DNA of 64,000 nt, from assembly GCF_001477055.1 (NCBI RefSeq), contig NZ_LDRK01000004.1:1-64000 (forward strand), in the 5' to 3' direction. Below, piece by piece: positions 7,314-15,402 of this stretch. A program made the position numbers and the translations under genes. The stretch comes from Leucobacter chromiiresistens (lineage in GTDB: Bacteria; Actinomycetota; Actinomycetes; Actinomycetales; Microbacteriaceae). Within the stretch, counting starts at the first letter, position 1. Every line of letters begins with the position of its first letter. A model generated the notes under the pieces. That model was not told the origin of the DNA and made no database searches. It saw only the letters and a program-made list of their open reading frames with translations.

Positions 7314-8815
7314 GCGCGCGCACCCGCGCGGTGAGCGGGCTCCCCGTGCACATCGACCGCTCCTCGAGCTCGCCGCTGCCCGTGCAGATCGCCGCGGCCC
7401 TGCGCGAGGCGATCGACGCGTCGCTGATCCGCCCGGGAGAAGCGGTTCCCGCGACGCGCGATCTGAGCCGCCGGCTCGGCGTCGCGCGCGGCGTCGTCGT
7501 CGCGGCGTACGAGCAGCTCATCGCCGAGGGGTACCTCGCCGCGTCGCAGGGGCGCGGCACGCTAGTGCACCCCGACCTCGCCCGCACGAGCCCCGGCGCC
7601 GGGGTCGGCGTCAGTGCCGCGCGCCCCGCGATCCCCGTCGGCGCGCGACCGGACGGGGACGGAGATGCGACGGAGGCCGAGGCGCTCGTCGGCGCGGTGC
7701 GCCCGGCGGCCCTCGCTCCCGGCGCACCGATCACGGAGGGCGTCGTCAGCCCGGCGTGGCGGTCCGCGTGGCGCGAGGCCGCTGCCAGCCTCGAAGTCGC
7801 CGAGACGGTCGCGCCACCGCTCGGGGACCCGTCGCTGCGTCGCGAGATCGCGGAGCACCTCCGCCGGATGCGCGGCACGCCGCGTGCCGCCGCCGACGTG
7901 CTCGTCACGGCGGGCACGCGCGACGGGCTCTGGCTGCTGCTCACCGCACTCGGCGCCACCCGGGGCCGCACCCTCGCGGTCGGCGTCGAAGACCCCGGCC
8001 TGCCGTCGCTGCGCGGGGCGGCATCGCGCGCCGGCGCGAGCATCGTCGCCCTGCCCGCCGACGCGCTCGGCCTCGACACCGCCCGACTCCCCGACGGCAT
8101 GCTCGACGCCGTCATCGTGACGCCGAGCCACCAGTACCCGCTGGGCGGATCGCTGCCGCTCGCGCGACGGCGGGAGCTTCTCGCATGGGCGCACCGCAAC
8201 GGCGTCGTGATCATCGAGGACGACTTCGACTCCGAGCTGCGCTACACGGGCACACCGCTTCCCACGCTCGCCGCGCTCGACGACGCGGAGCGCGGCGTGG
8301 TCGTGCTGCTCGGCACGTTCTCGCGCACGATCACCCCGGCGCTCTCGGCCGGGTACCTGCTCGCGCCGGCCGGGCTGCGGGCGCTCATCGAGCCCGTGCG
8401 CCGCGACCTCGGCGGCCCCGTCTCGAGCGTCGTGCAGTCCGCGCTCGCCGCCTACCTCGCGAGCGGCGAGCTGCGGCGGCACACGGTGCGCATGCTGCGG
8501 CGCTACGCCGTGCGCCGCGATCTCGTATCGGAGCGCCTCGCCGGGGCCGAGCACGCCCGGGTGCGCCCGATGGACGGCGGGCTGCACGCCGTCATCGAGT
8601 TCTCGGGAGACCCGGAGCGCGCTCGACGCCGGGAGGCGGACGTGATCGCGGAGGCCGAGCCGATGCGACTCGGCGTGCAGGCGCTGGGCCGGTACTGGCA
8701 GCGCACGGATCGCGATGCGGGCATGGCGGGACTCGTGATCGGCGTGGGCGGCGATGACGACGCCGCGTTCGACGCCGCGCTGCGCGAGCTGCGCGCGATC
8801 CTCGACCGCGTCTGA
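7310..8815 (+). CDS. MocR-family regulator (GntR HTH plus aminotransferase-like domain) with PLP lysine replaced
   Basis: This is a 501-residue fusion. Residues 1-90 form a GntR-type winged helix (SLIRPGEAVPATRDLSRRLG, VVVAAYEQLIAEGYLAASQG). Residues 130-500 form a fold-type I aminotransferase-like domain (VTPSHQYPLGGSLPLARRR, IIEDDFDSELRYTG). In MocR/PdxR proteins PLP binds a lysine in GTFSK. Here the codon at 8324 is CGC, giving GTFSRTITPAL with Arg339. Covalent PLP binding is therefore unlikely, and the domain may sense another ligand or bind PLP non-covalently. The start overlaps the methyltransferase stop (ATGA), suggesting coupled expression. Confidence 0.88.
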   Translation: MSARTRAVSGLPVHIDRSSSSPLPVQIAAALREAIDASLIRPGEAVPATRDLSRRLGVARGVVVAAYEQLIAEGYLAASQGRGTLVHPDLARTSPGAGVGVSAARPAIPVGARPDGDGDATEAEALVGAVRPAALAPGAPITEGVVSPAWRSAWREAAASLEVAETVAPPLGDPSLRREIAEHLRRMRGTPRAAADVLVTAGTRDGLWLLLTALGATRGRTLAVGVEDPGLPSLRGAASRAGASIVALPADALGLDTARLPDGMLDAVIVTPSHQYPLGGSLPLARRRELLAWAHRNGVVIIEDDFDSELRYTGTPLPTLAALDDAERGVVVLLGTFSRTITPALSAGYLLAPAGLRALIEPVRRDLGGPVSSVVQSALAAYLASGELRRHTVRMLRRYAVRRDLVSERLAGAEHARVRPMDGGLHAVIEFSGDPERARRREADVIAEAEPMRLGVQALGRYWQRTDRDAGMAGLVIGVGGDDDAAFDAALRELRAILDRV

Positions 8816-8852
8816 CGCGGCGGCGAGACGCGGGGCCGGATATCCTGGGCGG

Positions 8853-9560
8853 GTGAGTGTCGACGATCTGTCTCCGAGCGTCCAGAACTACCTGAAGGTG
8901 ATCTGGGGGCTGCAGGAGTGGTCCGACGCCCCGGTCTCGAACTCGGCGATCGCCGAGGTCGCCGGGGTGCGGCTCTCGACCGTCTCCGACGCCCTGCGCA
9001 AGCTCTCCGACCTCGGCCTCATCGGCCATGCGCGGTACGGCAGCGTCACGCTCACCGATCTCGGACGCGGGCACGCGGTCGCGATGATCCGGCGGCACCG
9101 GCTGCTCGAGACCTTCCTCGTGCGGCACCTCGGGTACGAGTGGGACGAGGTGCACGACGAGGCCGACCGACTGGAGCACGCCGTCTCCGACGAATTCATC
9201 GACCGCATGGACCGGGTGCTCGGCTACCCGACGCGCGACCCCCACGGCGACCCGATCCCGAGCGCCGCGGGTGCCGTGCACCGTCCCGACGCGGTGCAGC
9301 TGCTCACCGCTCCCGCTCCGAGCCGCGCGCGGGTCGAGCGCATCTCCGACGCCGACAACGGCATGCTCCAGTTCTTCGCGGGCCGCGGCATCGTGGTCGA
9401 CGCCGTGCTCCACGTGCTCCCGGGCGAGCCCTACTCCGAGACGGTGACGGTGCGCGTCGGCGAGGAGCGCGCAGACGCCGCCGCGGTGAGCCTCGGGCCG
9501 GCCGCGGCGGCGTCGGTCTGGGTGTCGCTCGAGGCTACGCCGGATCCTTCACGAACTTGA
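8853..9560 (+). CDS. DtxR/MntR-family metalloregulator
   Basis: This 235-residue iron/manganese-type repressor has an N-terminal winged helix (SPSVQNYLKVIWGLQEW, VSNSAIAEVAGVRLSTVSDA). The dimerization/metal-binding helices follow (RRHRLLETFLVRHLGYEWDE, VHDEADRLEHAVSDEFIDR), containing the H-E-A-D-x-L-E-H core typical of the family. A C-terminal SH3-like segment completes it. The GTG is six bases after TATCCT (8841-8846), so the mRNA is probably leaderless. It overlaps the convergent SMR gene by 26 bp. No iron or manganese transporter is adjacent, so it probably acts at distant operators. Confidence 0.85.
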   Translation: MSVDDLSPSVQNYLKVIWGLQEWSDAPVSNSAIAEVAGVRLSTVSDALRKLSDLGLIGHARYGSVTLTDLGRGHAVAMIRRHRLLETFLVRHLGYEWDEVHDEADRLEHAVSDEFIDRMDRVLGYPTRDPHGDPIPSAAGAVHRPDAVQLLTAPAPSRARVERISDADNGMLQFFAGRGIVVDAVLHVLPGEPYSETVTVRVGEERADAAAVSLGPAAAASVWVSLEATPDPSRT

Positions 9561-9927
9561 GCCCGATCACGCATCCGATGATGCCGGCGAGGAACAGCAG
9601 TTTCAGCACCGAGAGCGTCTCGGTGCCGAGCACCAGTGACACGCCGACGGTCAGCGCCGCCCCGAGGCCGGTCCAGATCGCGTAGGCGGTGCTCACGGGG
9701 ATGCCGCGCATCGCGTACCCCAGGCCGATCATGCTCAGCGGATTCGCGATGCAGAAGACGATCGTCGGCACGATCACCGTGAACCCCTGCGACTCGTGCA
9801 GCGCGAGCGCCCAGATCGATTCGAGGATCGCACTCGCGAGCAGAACGAGCCAGTGGGAGCGCCCGGCGACCTTGGGGGCGCGTGCGCGCAGGTCTGCGGG
9901 AGCCGCCCTGCGGATCGCGCGCACCAC
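9535..9927 (-). CDS. SMR-family transporter, second subunit (Gdx/SugE-like)
   Basis: This is a four-helix small multidrug resistance protein. TM1 carries the essential glutamate (AILESIWALALHESQGF), and TM4 ends in GLKFVKDPA. The 130-residue reading has a basic N-terminal extension before HWLVLLAS. The GTG at 9927 starts one base after the stop of the preceding SMR gene, so the two are translationally coupled. They probably form a heterodimer, as in paired SMR systems. Control by the guanidine-III aptamer upstream of the pair points to guanidinium export. Confidence 0.85.
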   Translation of the reverse strand: MVRAIRRAAPADLRARAPKVAGRSHWLVLLASAILESIWALALHESQGFTVIVPTIVFCIANPLSMIGLGYAMRGIPVSTAYAIWTGLGAALTVGVSLVLGTETLSVLKLLFLAGIIGCVIGLKFVKDPA

Positions 9928-9928
9928 G

Positions 9929-10249
9929 TCAGCTCACCGCCTTCAGGCCGACGACGCAGGCGATGAGGCCGGCGAGCAGCACGACGCGCATGAGGCTCGC
10001 CCGGTCGGCGCCGGTCAGCATCGCCCACGCCGCCGTCAGCACCGCTCCGATGCCGACCCACACGGCGTAGGCCGTGCCGACCGGGATCTGGGTCATGCCG
10101 TACGCGAGACCCGCCAGGCTGGCGAGGTAGCTCACCACGAACACGGCGGTGGGCCAGAACCTGCGGAACCCCTTCGACGCGTCGAGGGCCGTCGCCCACA
10201 CCGCCTCCAGCATTCCGCTCAGAATCAACAGTATCCATGCCAGTGACAT
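9929..10249 (-). CDS. sugE: SMR-family guanidinium exporter subunit (Gdx/SugE-like)
   Basis: This 106-residue, four-helix transporter is closely similar to SugE/Gdx. The TM1 block GMLEAVWATALDASKGF aligns with the conserved E-x-x-W-A block of Gdx, and IPVGTAYAVWVGIGAVLTA is the family signature. Gdx proteins export guanidinium by proton antiport. The ATG at 10249 is chosen over longer frames because AGGA lies 9 bases upstream, immediately after the riboswitch pseudoknot. This is the first gene of a two-gene SMR operon. Confidence 0.9.
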   Translation of the reverse strand: MSLAWILLILSGMLEAVWATALDASKGFRRFWPTAVFVVSYLASLAGLAYGMTQIPVGTAYAVWVGIGAVLTAAWAMLTGADRASLMRVVLLAGLIACVVGLKAVS

Positions 10250-10264
10250 GAGTTCGGTCTTCCT

Positions 10265-10303
10265 GGCAGTCGTCGATATGCGGGTACTGCTCCCTCGTCC
10301 GCA
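10265..10303 (-). promoter_or_regulatory. Guanidine-III (ykkC-III) riboswitch
   Basis: On the minus strand the leader of the SMR pair reads TGCGG, ACGAGGGA, GCAGT, ACCCGCA, an 8-base spacer, then ACTGCC. TGCGG pairs with CCGCA to form helix P1. GCAGT pairs with the downstream ACTGC to form the pseudoknot. The core GGACGAGG...GTACCCG matches the guanidine-III consensus as I remember it. The AGGA ribosome site follows the pseudoknot directly, so ligand binding probably controls translation initiation. The location in front of SMR transporters is the classic context of this class. Confidence 0.85.
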
Positions 10304-10485
10304 CCCCGTCGCCGCGGGGTCTCCTCCAGTTTCGCACATCACCGCGGCGGGGCGCCCAGGCGCTGCACAGGTGCCCGGATCGGGGAGCCGCGCGCCGCCG
10401 GGTCGCGGATCGCCGAACGGGCCTGTGCGAGCGCGAGCGATAGGAGATAATGGGGGAGTGCCCGCGAGGGCGGGGAAGGAGTGCG

Positions 10486-11151
10486 GTGTTCGGCTGGATG
10501 AAGAAGCGCAAGCGGGGTTCGGCGCGCCCGCCCCGGCGGCTTCCCCGGCGAGTACTGGCTCCGGTCGAGGAGATCACCGAGCAGGGTCTGCTCGTCGCCG
10601 ACGTGGCGGTGCGCATGACGGTGAAGAACGCCATCATCATGAACGCGCTGAAGCGGCACGTGGACTACGACGCTCACCAGATCATCGACATGGTGCGGGA
10701 GACCACCATCGACCTCGCCGAGGAGCGCGAGCGCGACGCGAAGCACATCTCGCGCATGCGCGGCGAGATCCGGGACACGGGGCGGAGCTCGTGGAGCGAG
10801 TCCGATTACGGCAACGAGGACAACCGCACGCTGCGCCACCGCCAGGAGGTGTACGAGAAGGTCGCCGAGGAGCTGCGCGACCGCGCCGCGGATGACGACT
10901 ACCTGAACGCCGCCGCCGAGCGGGCGCGCGAGATGGCCTGGGCTGAGATCGGCACCTCGCTGGCGGACCGGGCCGAGCATCCGTATTACAGCGGCGGCAA
11001 CAACGACGAGTATCGCGAGGAGCGCGAGGGGCGCATCCAGCAGCTCATCGAGAAGGATCTCACCGCGCTGATGCAGCAGACTCAGGCCCCGACGAAGGTG
11101 CGCAAGTTCAAGCGCAAGGAGAAGAGCAAGGCCGGCGACGCCGAGCACTGA
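10486..11151 (+). CDS. Conserved actinobacterial protein of unknown function
   Basis: This is a 221-residue soluble, highly charged protein with no recognised domain. It begins with a basic segment (GWMKKRKRGSARPPRRLPRR). A conserved-looking helix follows (LLVADVAVRMTVKNAIIMNA), then long charged helices (ETTIDLAEERERDAKHIS), and it ends Lys-rich. The GTG at 10486 is preferred because GGAG lies 5 bases upstream. A similar actinobacterial family is sometimes labelled asparagine synthase, but no glutaminase or synthetase motif is visible. No function is assigned. Confidence 0.7.
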   Translation: MFGWMKKRKRGSARPPRRLPRRVLAPVEEITEQGLLVADVAVRMTVKNAIIMNALKRHVDYDAHQIIDMVRETTIDLAEERERDAKHISRMRGEIRDTGRSSWSESDYGNEDNRTLRHRQEVYEKVAEELRDRAADDDYLNAAAERAREMAWAEIGTSLADRAEHPYYSGGNNDEYREEREGRIQQLIEKDLTALMQQTQAPTKVRKFKRKEKSKAGDAEH

Positions 11152-11248
11152 GCACGGCGGGTGGAGCCGCGGCGCGGGATGTCGCTGCCGCTCGGTGCGG
11201 GGTTCGGGCCCGGTGCGTGATCCTGCTGCCGCTTCGGTGGGAGATTCG

Positions 11249-11291
11249 GGCTCGGTGAGACCGTTCTGGCGCGTCTCGCCTCACCGAAGCC
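11249..11291. terminator. Hairpin between convergent genes
   Basis: GGCTCGGTGAG (from 11249) pairs with CTCACCGAAGCC (to 11291), with one bulged base and a loop of about 20 bases. It lies between the tail-to-tail genes ending at 11151 and 11332. It has no T-run, so it may act as a weak bidirectional terminator. The rest of the 11152-11331 gap shows nothing else. Confidence 0.4.
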
Positions 11292-11331
11292 GGATCGCCG
11301 ACGCTCGATGCCGGGCGCGGCCTCCGGCGAT

Positions 11332-11655
11332 CTAGCCGCGCAGCAGTTCGGGGTGCCGCTGCAGATAGCCGTCGATGAACCAGCACGACGCCTCGACGCG
11401 GCGCTCGCCCACGGCCTCGCCCGTTACGGCGCGCCGGGCGAGCAGGCCCGAGAGGCCCGTGCCGCGCAGCTCGGGCGCGACGACGGTGTGGTCGAAGTCG
11501 ATGACGCCGTCGCCGCGCAGCGAGTAGTGCGCCTCGCCGACCACGCGGCCCCCATCGGCGCCGCTCGCGGTGATGACGTAGCGGCTGCGTTCGGGCTCGT
11601 GAGAGATGGTGAATCCGTCCGCAGCGGCCCCTGCCTCGTTCTCGTATCTCGCCAT
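11332..11655 (-). CDS. Small GNAT-like N-acetyltransferase
   Basis: This 107-residue protein resembles the minimal GNAT domain of the YidJ/NATD1 group. It has strands AHYSLRGDGVIDFDHTVVAP, then the acetyl-CoA loop ELRGTGLSGLLARRAV, and ends with ASCWFIDGYLQRHPELL. The F-x-H-T-x-V...P-E-L-R-G-x-G-L pattern and the C-terminal C-W-F/Y-L-x-x-H-P-E are characteristic. The acceptor substrate is unknown. Confidence 0.8.
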   Translation of the reverse strand: MARYENEAGAAADGFTISHEPERSRYVITASGADGGRVVGEAHYSLRGDGVIDFDHTVVAPELRGTGLSGLLARRAVTGEAVGERRVEASCWFIDGYLQRHPELLRG

Positions 11656-11713
11656 GCGGCCAGCCTAACCGGCTGCAGCGACGGGAGGGGAGGGGCCGCG
11701 GTATTCTCGGAGG

Positions 11714-12274
11714 ATGCGTCGAGCCCGCCGAACCCTGCTGCTGGTGGGCGCGGGCGTGCTCGCGCTCGCCGCCGCCGGGTGCGCTGAACCGGAGCCCGAG
11801 CCCGAACCGCTGTCGATGACGCGCGCGGCCGAGGTCTACCTCGCGGCGGTCTGCCCCGTGAACGAGGCCTGGGACGCGGCGGACGTCGAGCTCGACCGGC
11901 TCAGGCTCGCCGCGACCCGGGAGGACGCGAACAGTACGGCGGCGTTCGCCGAGGCCATGAGCGTCGTCGCCGAGCGCAGCGGAGCGGCCGCGTCGTCGCT
12001 CGCCTCGGAGGAGCGCGCGTGGCCGGCGGAGGCGGAGGAGCCGGTCGCCGCCGTCGCCGAGACGCTCGCGGCCGATCGCGAGCAGGCGTCGCGGGTGGCC
12101 GCGCTCCCCGCCGAAGACCTCGTGGCCTACCGGTGGGACGGAGCCGACGACGTCGGCGCGACCGCCGCCGAGGCGCGAGCCGCGCTCGGCCTCCCCGACG
12201 ACGCCGCCGAGGCGTGCGCCGCGTGGCGGGCGAGTGGCGAAGAGGCCGCGGAGCCCGAGGAGGATCCCCAGTGA
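11714..12274 (+). CDS. Predicted lipoprotein heading the SAHH-like operon
   Basis: This 186-residue secreted protein has a signal peptide and lipobox LAAAGC (Cys23) followed by an acidic EPEPEPEP tether. The rest is Ala/Glu-rich and helical (AVCPVNEAWDAADVELDRLR, VAERSGAAASSLASEERAWP), with only two further cysteines visible. It has no recognisable domain. The ATG follows TATTCT (11702-11707) by six bases, with GGAGG directly abutting. Its stop overlaps the next start (GTGA), so it is probably co-expressed with the SAHH homologue. Confidence 0.75.
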   Translation: MRRARRTLLLVGAGVLALAAAGCAEPEPEPEPLSMTRAAEVYLAAVCPVNEAWDAADVELDRLRLAATREDANSTAAFAEAMSVVAERSGAAASSLASEERAWPAEAEEPVAAVAETLAADREQASRVAALPAEDLVAYRWDGADDVGATAAEARAALGLPDDAAEACAAWRASGEEAAEPEEDPQ

Positions 12275-13953
12275 ACCAGTCAGCGGAAGCGCGCGAGGTC
12301 GGTCCGGCTCAGGCCCTCGCGGCGGAGCGCGCGATCCGTGCGGCCGCGCGCGCGGGCAATCGCTTGATCGCGGGCGCGACGGTCTCGGTCGATCTCGATC
12401 GGCCGACCGCGCGAGCGCACCTCATCGGGGCGCTCCGCCGCATGGGCGCGCGGCTGCGTCCCGCCGGGGAGGCCGTCGACTTCGCGTTCGTCGACCGCGC
12501 ACCCGCTGAACCCGGGTCCGCACCCGGGTCCGCACCCGGATCCGTCGACGGAGCACGCTCCGAGTCCGCGTCCGCGGCCGGGCTCCCCGGCGTCGTGGTG
12601 GGACTCGACGGCGGCGTGCGACCGCGCCGAGGTGCGAGCGCCGCGTCGCGCATCGCCTGGGCCGCCGCCGGCATGCCCGCGACGGCGACGCTCGCCGGTC
12701 TGCTCGGCGCCGAGGGCTCCCATCGGGGGGTCCGCGTCGGTGTGAGCCTCGTGCTCGAGCCCAAGACGGCCGCGTTCGCCCGGCTCCTCGCCGACGCGGG
12801 CTGCTCGGTGGCCGTGTTCAGCGCCGTCTCCGAGACGGATCCCGAGATCGCGGAGGAGCTCGCCCGCGACGGGCGGATCGCGGTGTTCGCCCCGCGGGCC
12901 GGCGATTCCGCGCGGTCGGCCGCTGACGTGGACGCCGCGCACGCGGCCGCGATCCTCGACTGGGGCCCCGAGTACCTCATCGACGACGGTGCGCACCTCA
13001 TCCGCCTGGCGCACAGCGAGCGGCCGTCGGCGCTGGCGCGGTTGCGGGGCGCGGCCGAGGAGACGACGAGCGGGGTGCGGCCGGTGCGCGAGATGGCCGC
13101 GCTCGACGCGCTTCGACTCCCCGTGATCGCCGTGAACGACGCCCGTACCAAGACGGATTTCGACAATCTGATCGGCACGGGGCAGTCGTGCGTGCTCGCG
13201 ATCGCCGACGTGCTCGACGCCGCGCGCGACGCGGTGCCGTACACCGGCGTTGCGGGAACCCGGTGGGCGGTGGTCGGATACGGACCGGTCGGGCAGGGCG
13301 TCGCGCGTTTCGCTTCGGCGCTCGGCGCCGAGGTGGTGGTGGTGGAGCGCGATCCGGTGCGCGCCCTGGCAGCCCTCCACGACGGCCACGAGGCGGAGTC
13401 GTCGCGGTCCGCGCTCTCCCGGGCCGACGTCGTGGTCAGCGCGACCGGGGTGTGGCACACGCTCGACGCGCAGGCCGTGTCGTCGCTGCAGGACGGCGCC
13501 GTCCTGGCGGTGGCCGGGGGAATCGACGACGAGATCGCCCTCGACCAGCTGCGCGAAGCCGGGTGGGAGGAGCACGAGGTCGCTCGCGGGGTCGCCGAAT
13601 GGCGCGCCCCGGCCCTGCACGACGGTCGCGGTGTGCTCGTGCTCGCCGAGGGCGGCGGGGTCAATTACACGGCCGCCGAGGGCAACCCGATCGAGGTGAT
13701 GGACCTCTCGTTCGCCACGCAGGTGGCCGCGCTCGCGCAGCTCATCGAGGCGGAGCCGCCGGAGGGCGTGCACCGGCTCTCGGACGCGGACGAGCGGCGC
13801 GTCGCCGCCGCAGCGCTCGCCGCGCGCGGCGGCGACGTCGATCCGTCCCCCGGCGCGCCTCGCGCCGGGGGCGCCGCGCAGCCGTGGACGGTGCATCGGT
13901 ACCGCTCGACGAGGGACGGGCGGGCGACGGGCGACGGCGCGCCGACGCCTTAG
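12271..13953 (+). CDS. Divergent S-adenosylhomocysteinase-family protein
   Basis: This 560-residue SAHH homologue carries EETTSGV (263-269), NDARTKTDFDNLIG (289-302), the NAD-binding loop VVGYGPVGQGVARFASALGA, and NPIEVMDLSFATQ. Lys294 and Asp298 match catalytic residues of SAHH. The active-site Cys is Thr303, and the L-H-M-T block that supplies His55 of the mammalian enzyme is replaced by VSLVLEPKTA. The C-terminal K-x-x-H-Y-R-Y tail of classical SAHH is missing. A Gly/Ser/Ala/Pro linker near residues 85-100 interrupts the N-terminus. It probably acts on a related nucleoside thioether rather than SAH itself, but that is inference. It overlaps the lipoprotein gene by 4 bp. Confidence 0.8.
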   Translation: MNQSAEAREVGPAQALAAERAIRAAARAGNRLIAGATVSVDLDRPTARAHLIGALRRMGARLRPAGEAVDFAFVDRAPAEPGSAPGSAPGSVDGARSESASAAGLPGVVVGLDGGVRPRRGASAASRIAWAAAGMPATATLAGLLGAEGSHRGVRVGVSLVLEPKTAAFARLLADAGCSVAVFSAVSETDPEIAEELARDGRIAVFAPRAGDSARSAADVDAAHAAAILDWGPEYLIDDGAHLIRLAHSERPSALARLRGAAEETTSGVRPVREMAALDALRLPVIAVNDARTKTDFDNLIGTGQSCVLAIADVLDAARDAVPYTGVAGTRWAVVGYGPVGQGVARFASALGAEVVVVERDPVRALAALHDGHEAESSRSALSRADVVVSATGVWHTLDAQAVSSLQDGAVLAVAGGIDDEIALDQLREAGWEEHEVARGVAEWRAPALHDGRGVLVLAEGGGVNYTAAEGNPIEVMDLSFATQVAALAQLIEAEPPEGVHRLSDADERRVAAAALAARGGDVDPSPGAPRAGGAAQPWTVHRYRSTRDGRATGDGAPTP

Positions 13954-13963
13954 ACTCGTGCGA

Positions 13964-15274
13964 GTGAACCCCGCAGCTCCCGTCGTCGTCTACAGCGCCG
14001 CACTCGTCTTCCCCGTCACCAGCCCGCGCATCGTCGACGGCGCGGTCGCCGTGCAGGGAGAGTACATTCTGCACGTCGGGGATCGGCGCTGGGTGCTCGA
14101 CGTGCTCGCCCAGCGCGGCATGTCGTTCCGCGAGGAGCACTGGGACGGCGTGCTCGCGCCCGGCCTCGTCAACGCGCACACGCACCTGCAGTACACCGGG
14201 ATGCGCGAGGTCGCCGCCCGCAACTACACCGGCTTCGACCACTGGGGCGACGCGTTCGACGCCGTGTACGCCCGCGAGTCGCACGACTGGGAGGCCGCGG
14301 CGGCGGAGGGCGCGCAGCTCTCGCTCGCGGCGGGAGTGACGGCCGCCGCCGACGTGGTCACCGACCGAGAGGCGCTCGGCGCGCTGCACGCTTCGGGGAT
14401 GCACGGCATCGCGTACTGGGAGGTCTACGGCGCCAGCAACACCGACTGGACGCCCGAGGCGAAGGACGCCGTGCGCGAGCAGATCCGCCGCATCCCGACG
14501 CCCCCGGGCGCCGGCGTCTCCCCGCACGCCCCCTACTCGCTCGAGGTGCAGCCGCTCCTCGAACTGCCCGACATCGTGCGCGAGGAGGGGTTGCGGCTGC
14601 ACATCCACCTCGCGGAAGCCCACATGGAGCGCGAGTTCGACGGGATCGACGGGTACGTCGGCGCAGGCCCGGGCGGGCACGGAGCGTGGCCCGAGCTGGG
14701 AGCCGACAGCTTCCGCGCGCTGCGCTCGCACGGCATCGGGGTCTCCTCCACCCAGTTCGTCGACCACCTCGGCGTGCTCGGCCCCGACTGCCACATCGCG
14801 CACGGGGTGTACGTGAGCGCCGAGGATCGCGCCCTGCTGCGCGCCCGCGGCACGAGCGTGGCGCTCTGCCCGCGCTCGAACGAGGTGATCGGTCTCGACA
14901 TGCCACCGGTGGCGGCCTACCTGCGCGAAGGCAATGCGATCGCAGTCGGCACCGACTCGCTCTCCTCGTCGCCGTCGCTCGACCTGCTGGCGGACGTGGC
15001 CAAGCTCTACCGCGTGGCGCGCGAGCAGGGCTACCGAGCCGACGACCTGCACCAGCGGCTCCTCGGCGCCGCCACGCTGGGCGGGGCGACGGCGCTCGGG
15101 CTCAACGTCGGCAAGCGTCGCATCGGCCAGCTCGGCGTCGGGGCGCTCGCCGATCTCGCGTTCTTCGACCTGCCGGTGCACGATCCGGACGCGTCGCTGG
15201 CCGAGCTCGTCGAAGCCGGGGCCGGCCGTGCGCGCCGCACGATCGTCGGCGGCGTCGAGAAGTTCCGGCGCTGA
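13964..15274 (+). CDS. Amidohydrolase, SAH/MTA or aminodeoxyfutalosine deaminase-like
   Basis: This 436-residue metal-dependent hydrolase of the cytosine-deaminase-like amidohydrolases carries NAHTHLQYTGM (metal His72 and His74), GVSPHAPYSL, HIHLAEAH (metal His plus catalytic Glu), CHIAHGVYV, CPRSNEVIG and GTDSLSSSPSLDLLADVAKL (final Asp). These are the metal and catalytic positions of 5'-methylthioadenosine/SAH deaminases and aminodeoxyfutalosine deaminases. It follows the SAHH homologue directly: the -10 TAGACT (13951-13956) overlaps the SAHH stop, and the GTG at 13964 is seven bases further, so it may also be transcribed separately. A purine-ring deamination is likely; the exact substrate is open. 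Confidence 0.8.
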   Translation: MNPAAPVVVYSAALVFPVTSPRIVDGAVAVQGEYILHVGDRRWVLDVLAQRGMSFREEHWDGVLAPGLVNAHTHLQYTGMREVAARNYTGFDHWGDAFDAVYARESHDWEAAAAEGAQLSLAAGVTAAADVVTDREALGALHASGMHGIAYWEVYGASNTDWTPEAKDAVREQIRRIPTPPGAGVSPHAPYSLEVQPLLELPDIVREEGLRLHIHLAEAHMEREFDGIDGYVGAGPGGHGAWPELGADSFRALRSHGIGVSSTQFVDHLGVLGPDCHIAHGVYVSAEDRALLRARGTSVALCPRSNEVIGLDMPPVAAYLREGNAIAVGTDSLSSSPSLDLLADVAKLYRVAREQGYRADDLHQRLLGAATLGGATALGLNVGKRRIGQLGVGALADLAFFDLPVHDPDASLAELVEAGAGRARRTIVGGVEKFRR

Positions 15275-15339
15275 GGCCGCCGGCACGATCCTCCGTGACG
15301 CCGCGTGACGACCGACGCACCGGCGCGGGCCTCGTCTCA

Positions 15340-15345
15340 TATAAT
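15340..15345 (+). promoter_or_regulatory. Consensus -10 TATAAT ahead of the ABC importer
   Basis: A perfect TATAAT lies 58 bases before the start codon of the binding-protein gene, in an otherwise GC-rich region. No clear TTGACA is present 17 bases upstream. It probably drives a leader of about 50 bases for the three importer genes. Confidence 0.6.
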
Positions 15346-15402
15346 GAACGTCGTTCGACGGTGCATGACCCAGCGCCCTCGCCCCGAAGCTTAGGAGTTC
15401 TC

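Noticed and set aside
10304-10325. Second riboswitch hairpin (CCCCG/CGGGG) upstream of the guanidine-III aptamer, as in guanidine-II
   Set aside because: It lacks paired ACGR-loop hairpins; the guanidine-III pseudoknot explains the region better.
10486-11151. Labelling this gene asparagine synthase
   Set aside because: No glutaminase Cys, synthetase ATP motif or suitable length is present; the name appears to be a propagated misannotation of an unknown family.
12280-13896. Long open frame (over 500 codons) on the minus strand opposite the SAHH-like gene
   Set aside because: It is an antisense shadow created by high GC and codon bias; its composition is Arg/His/Gly-rich, with no domain and no ribosome site.
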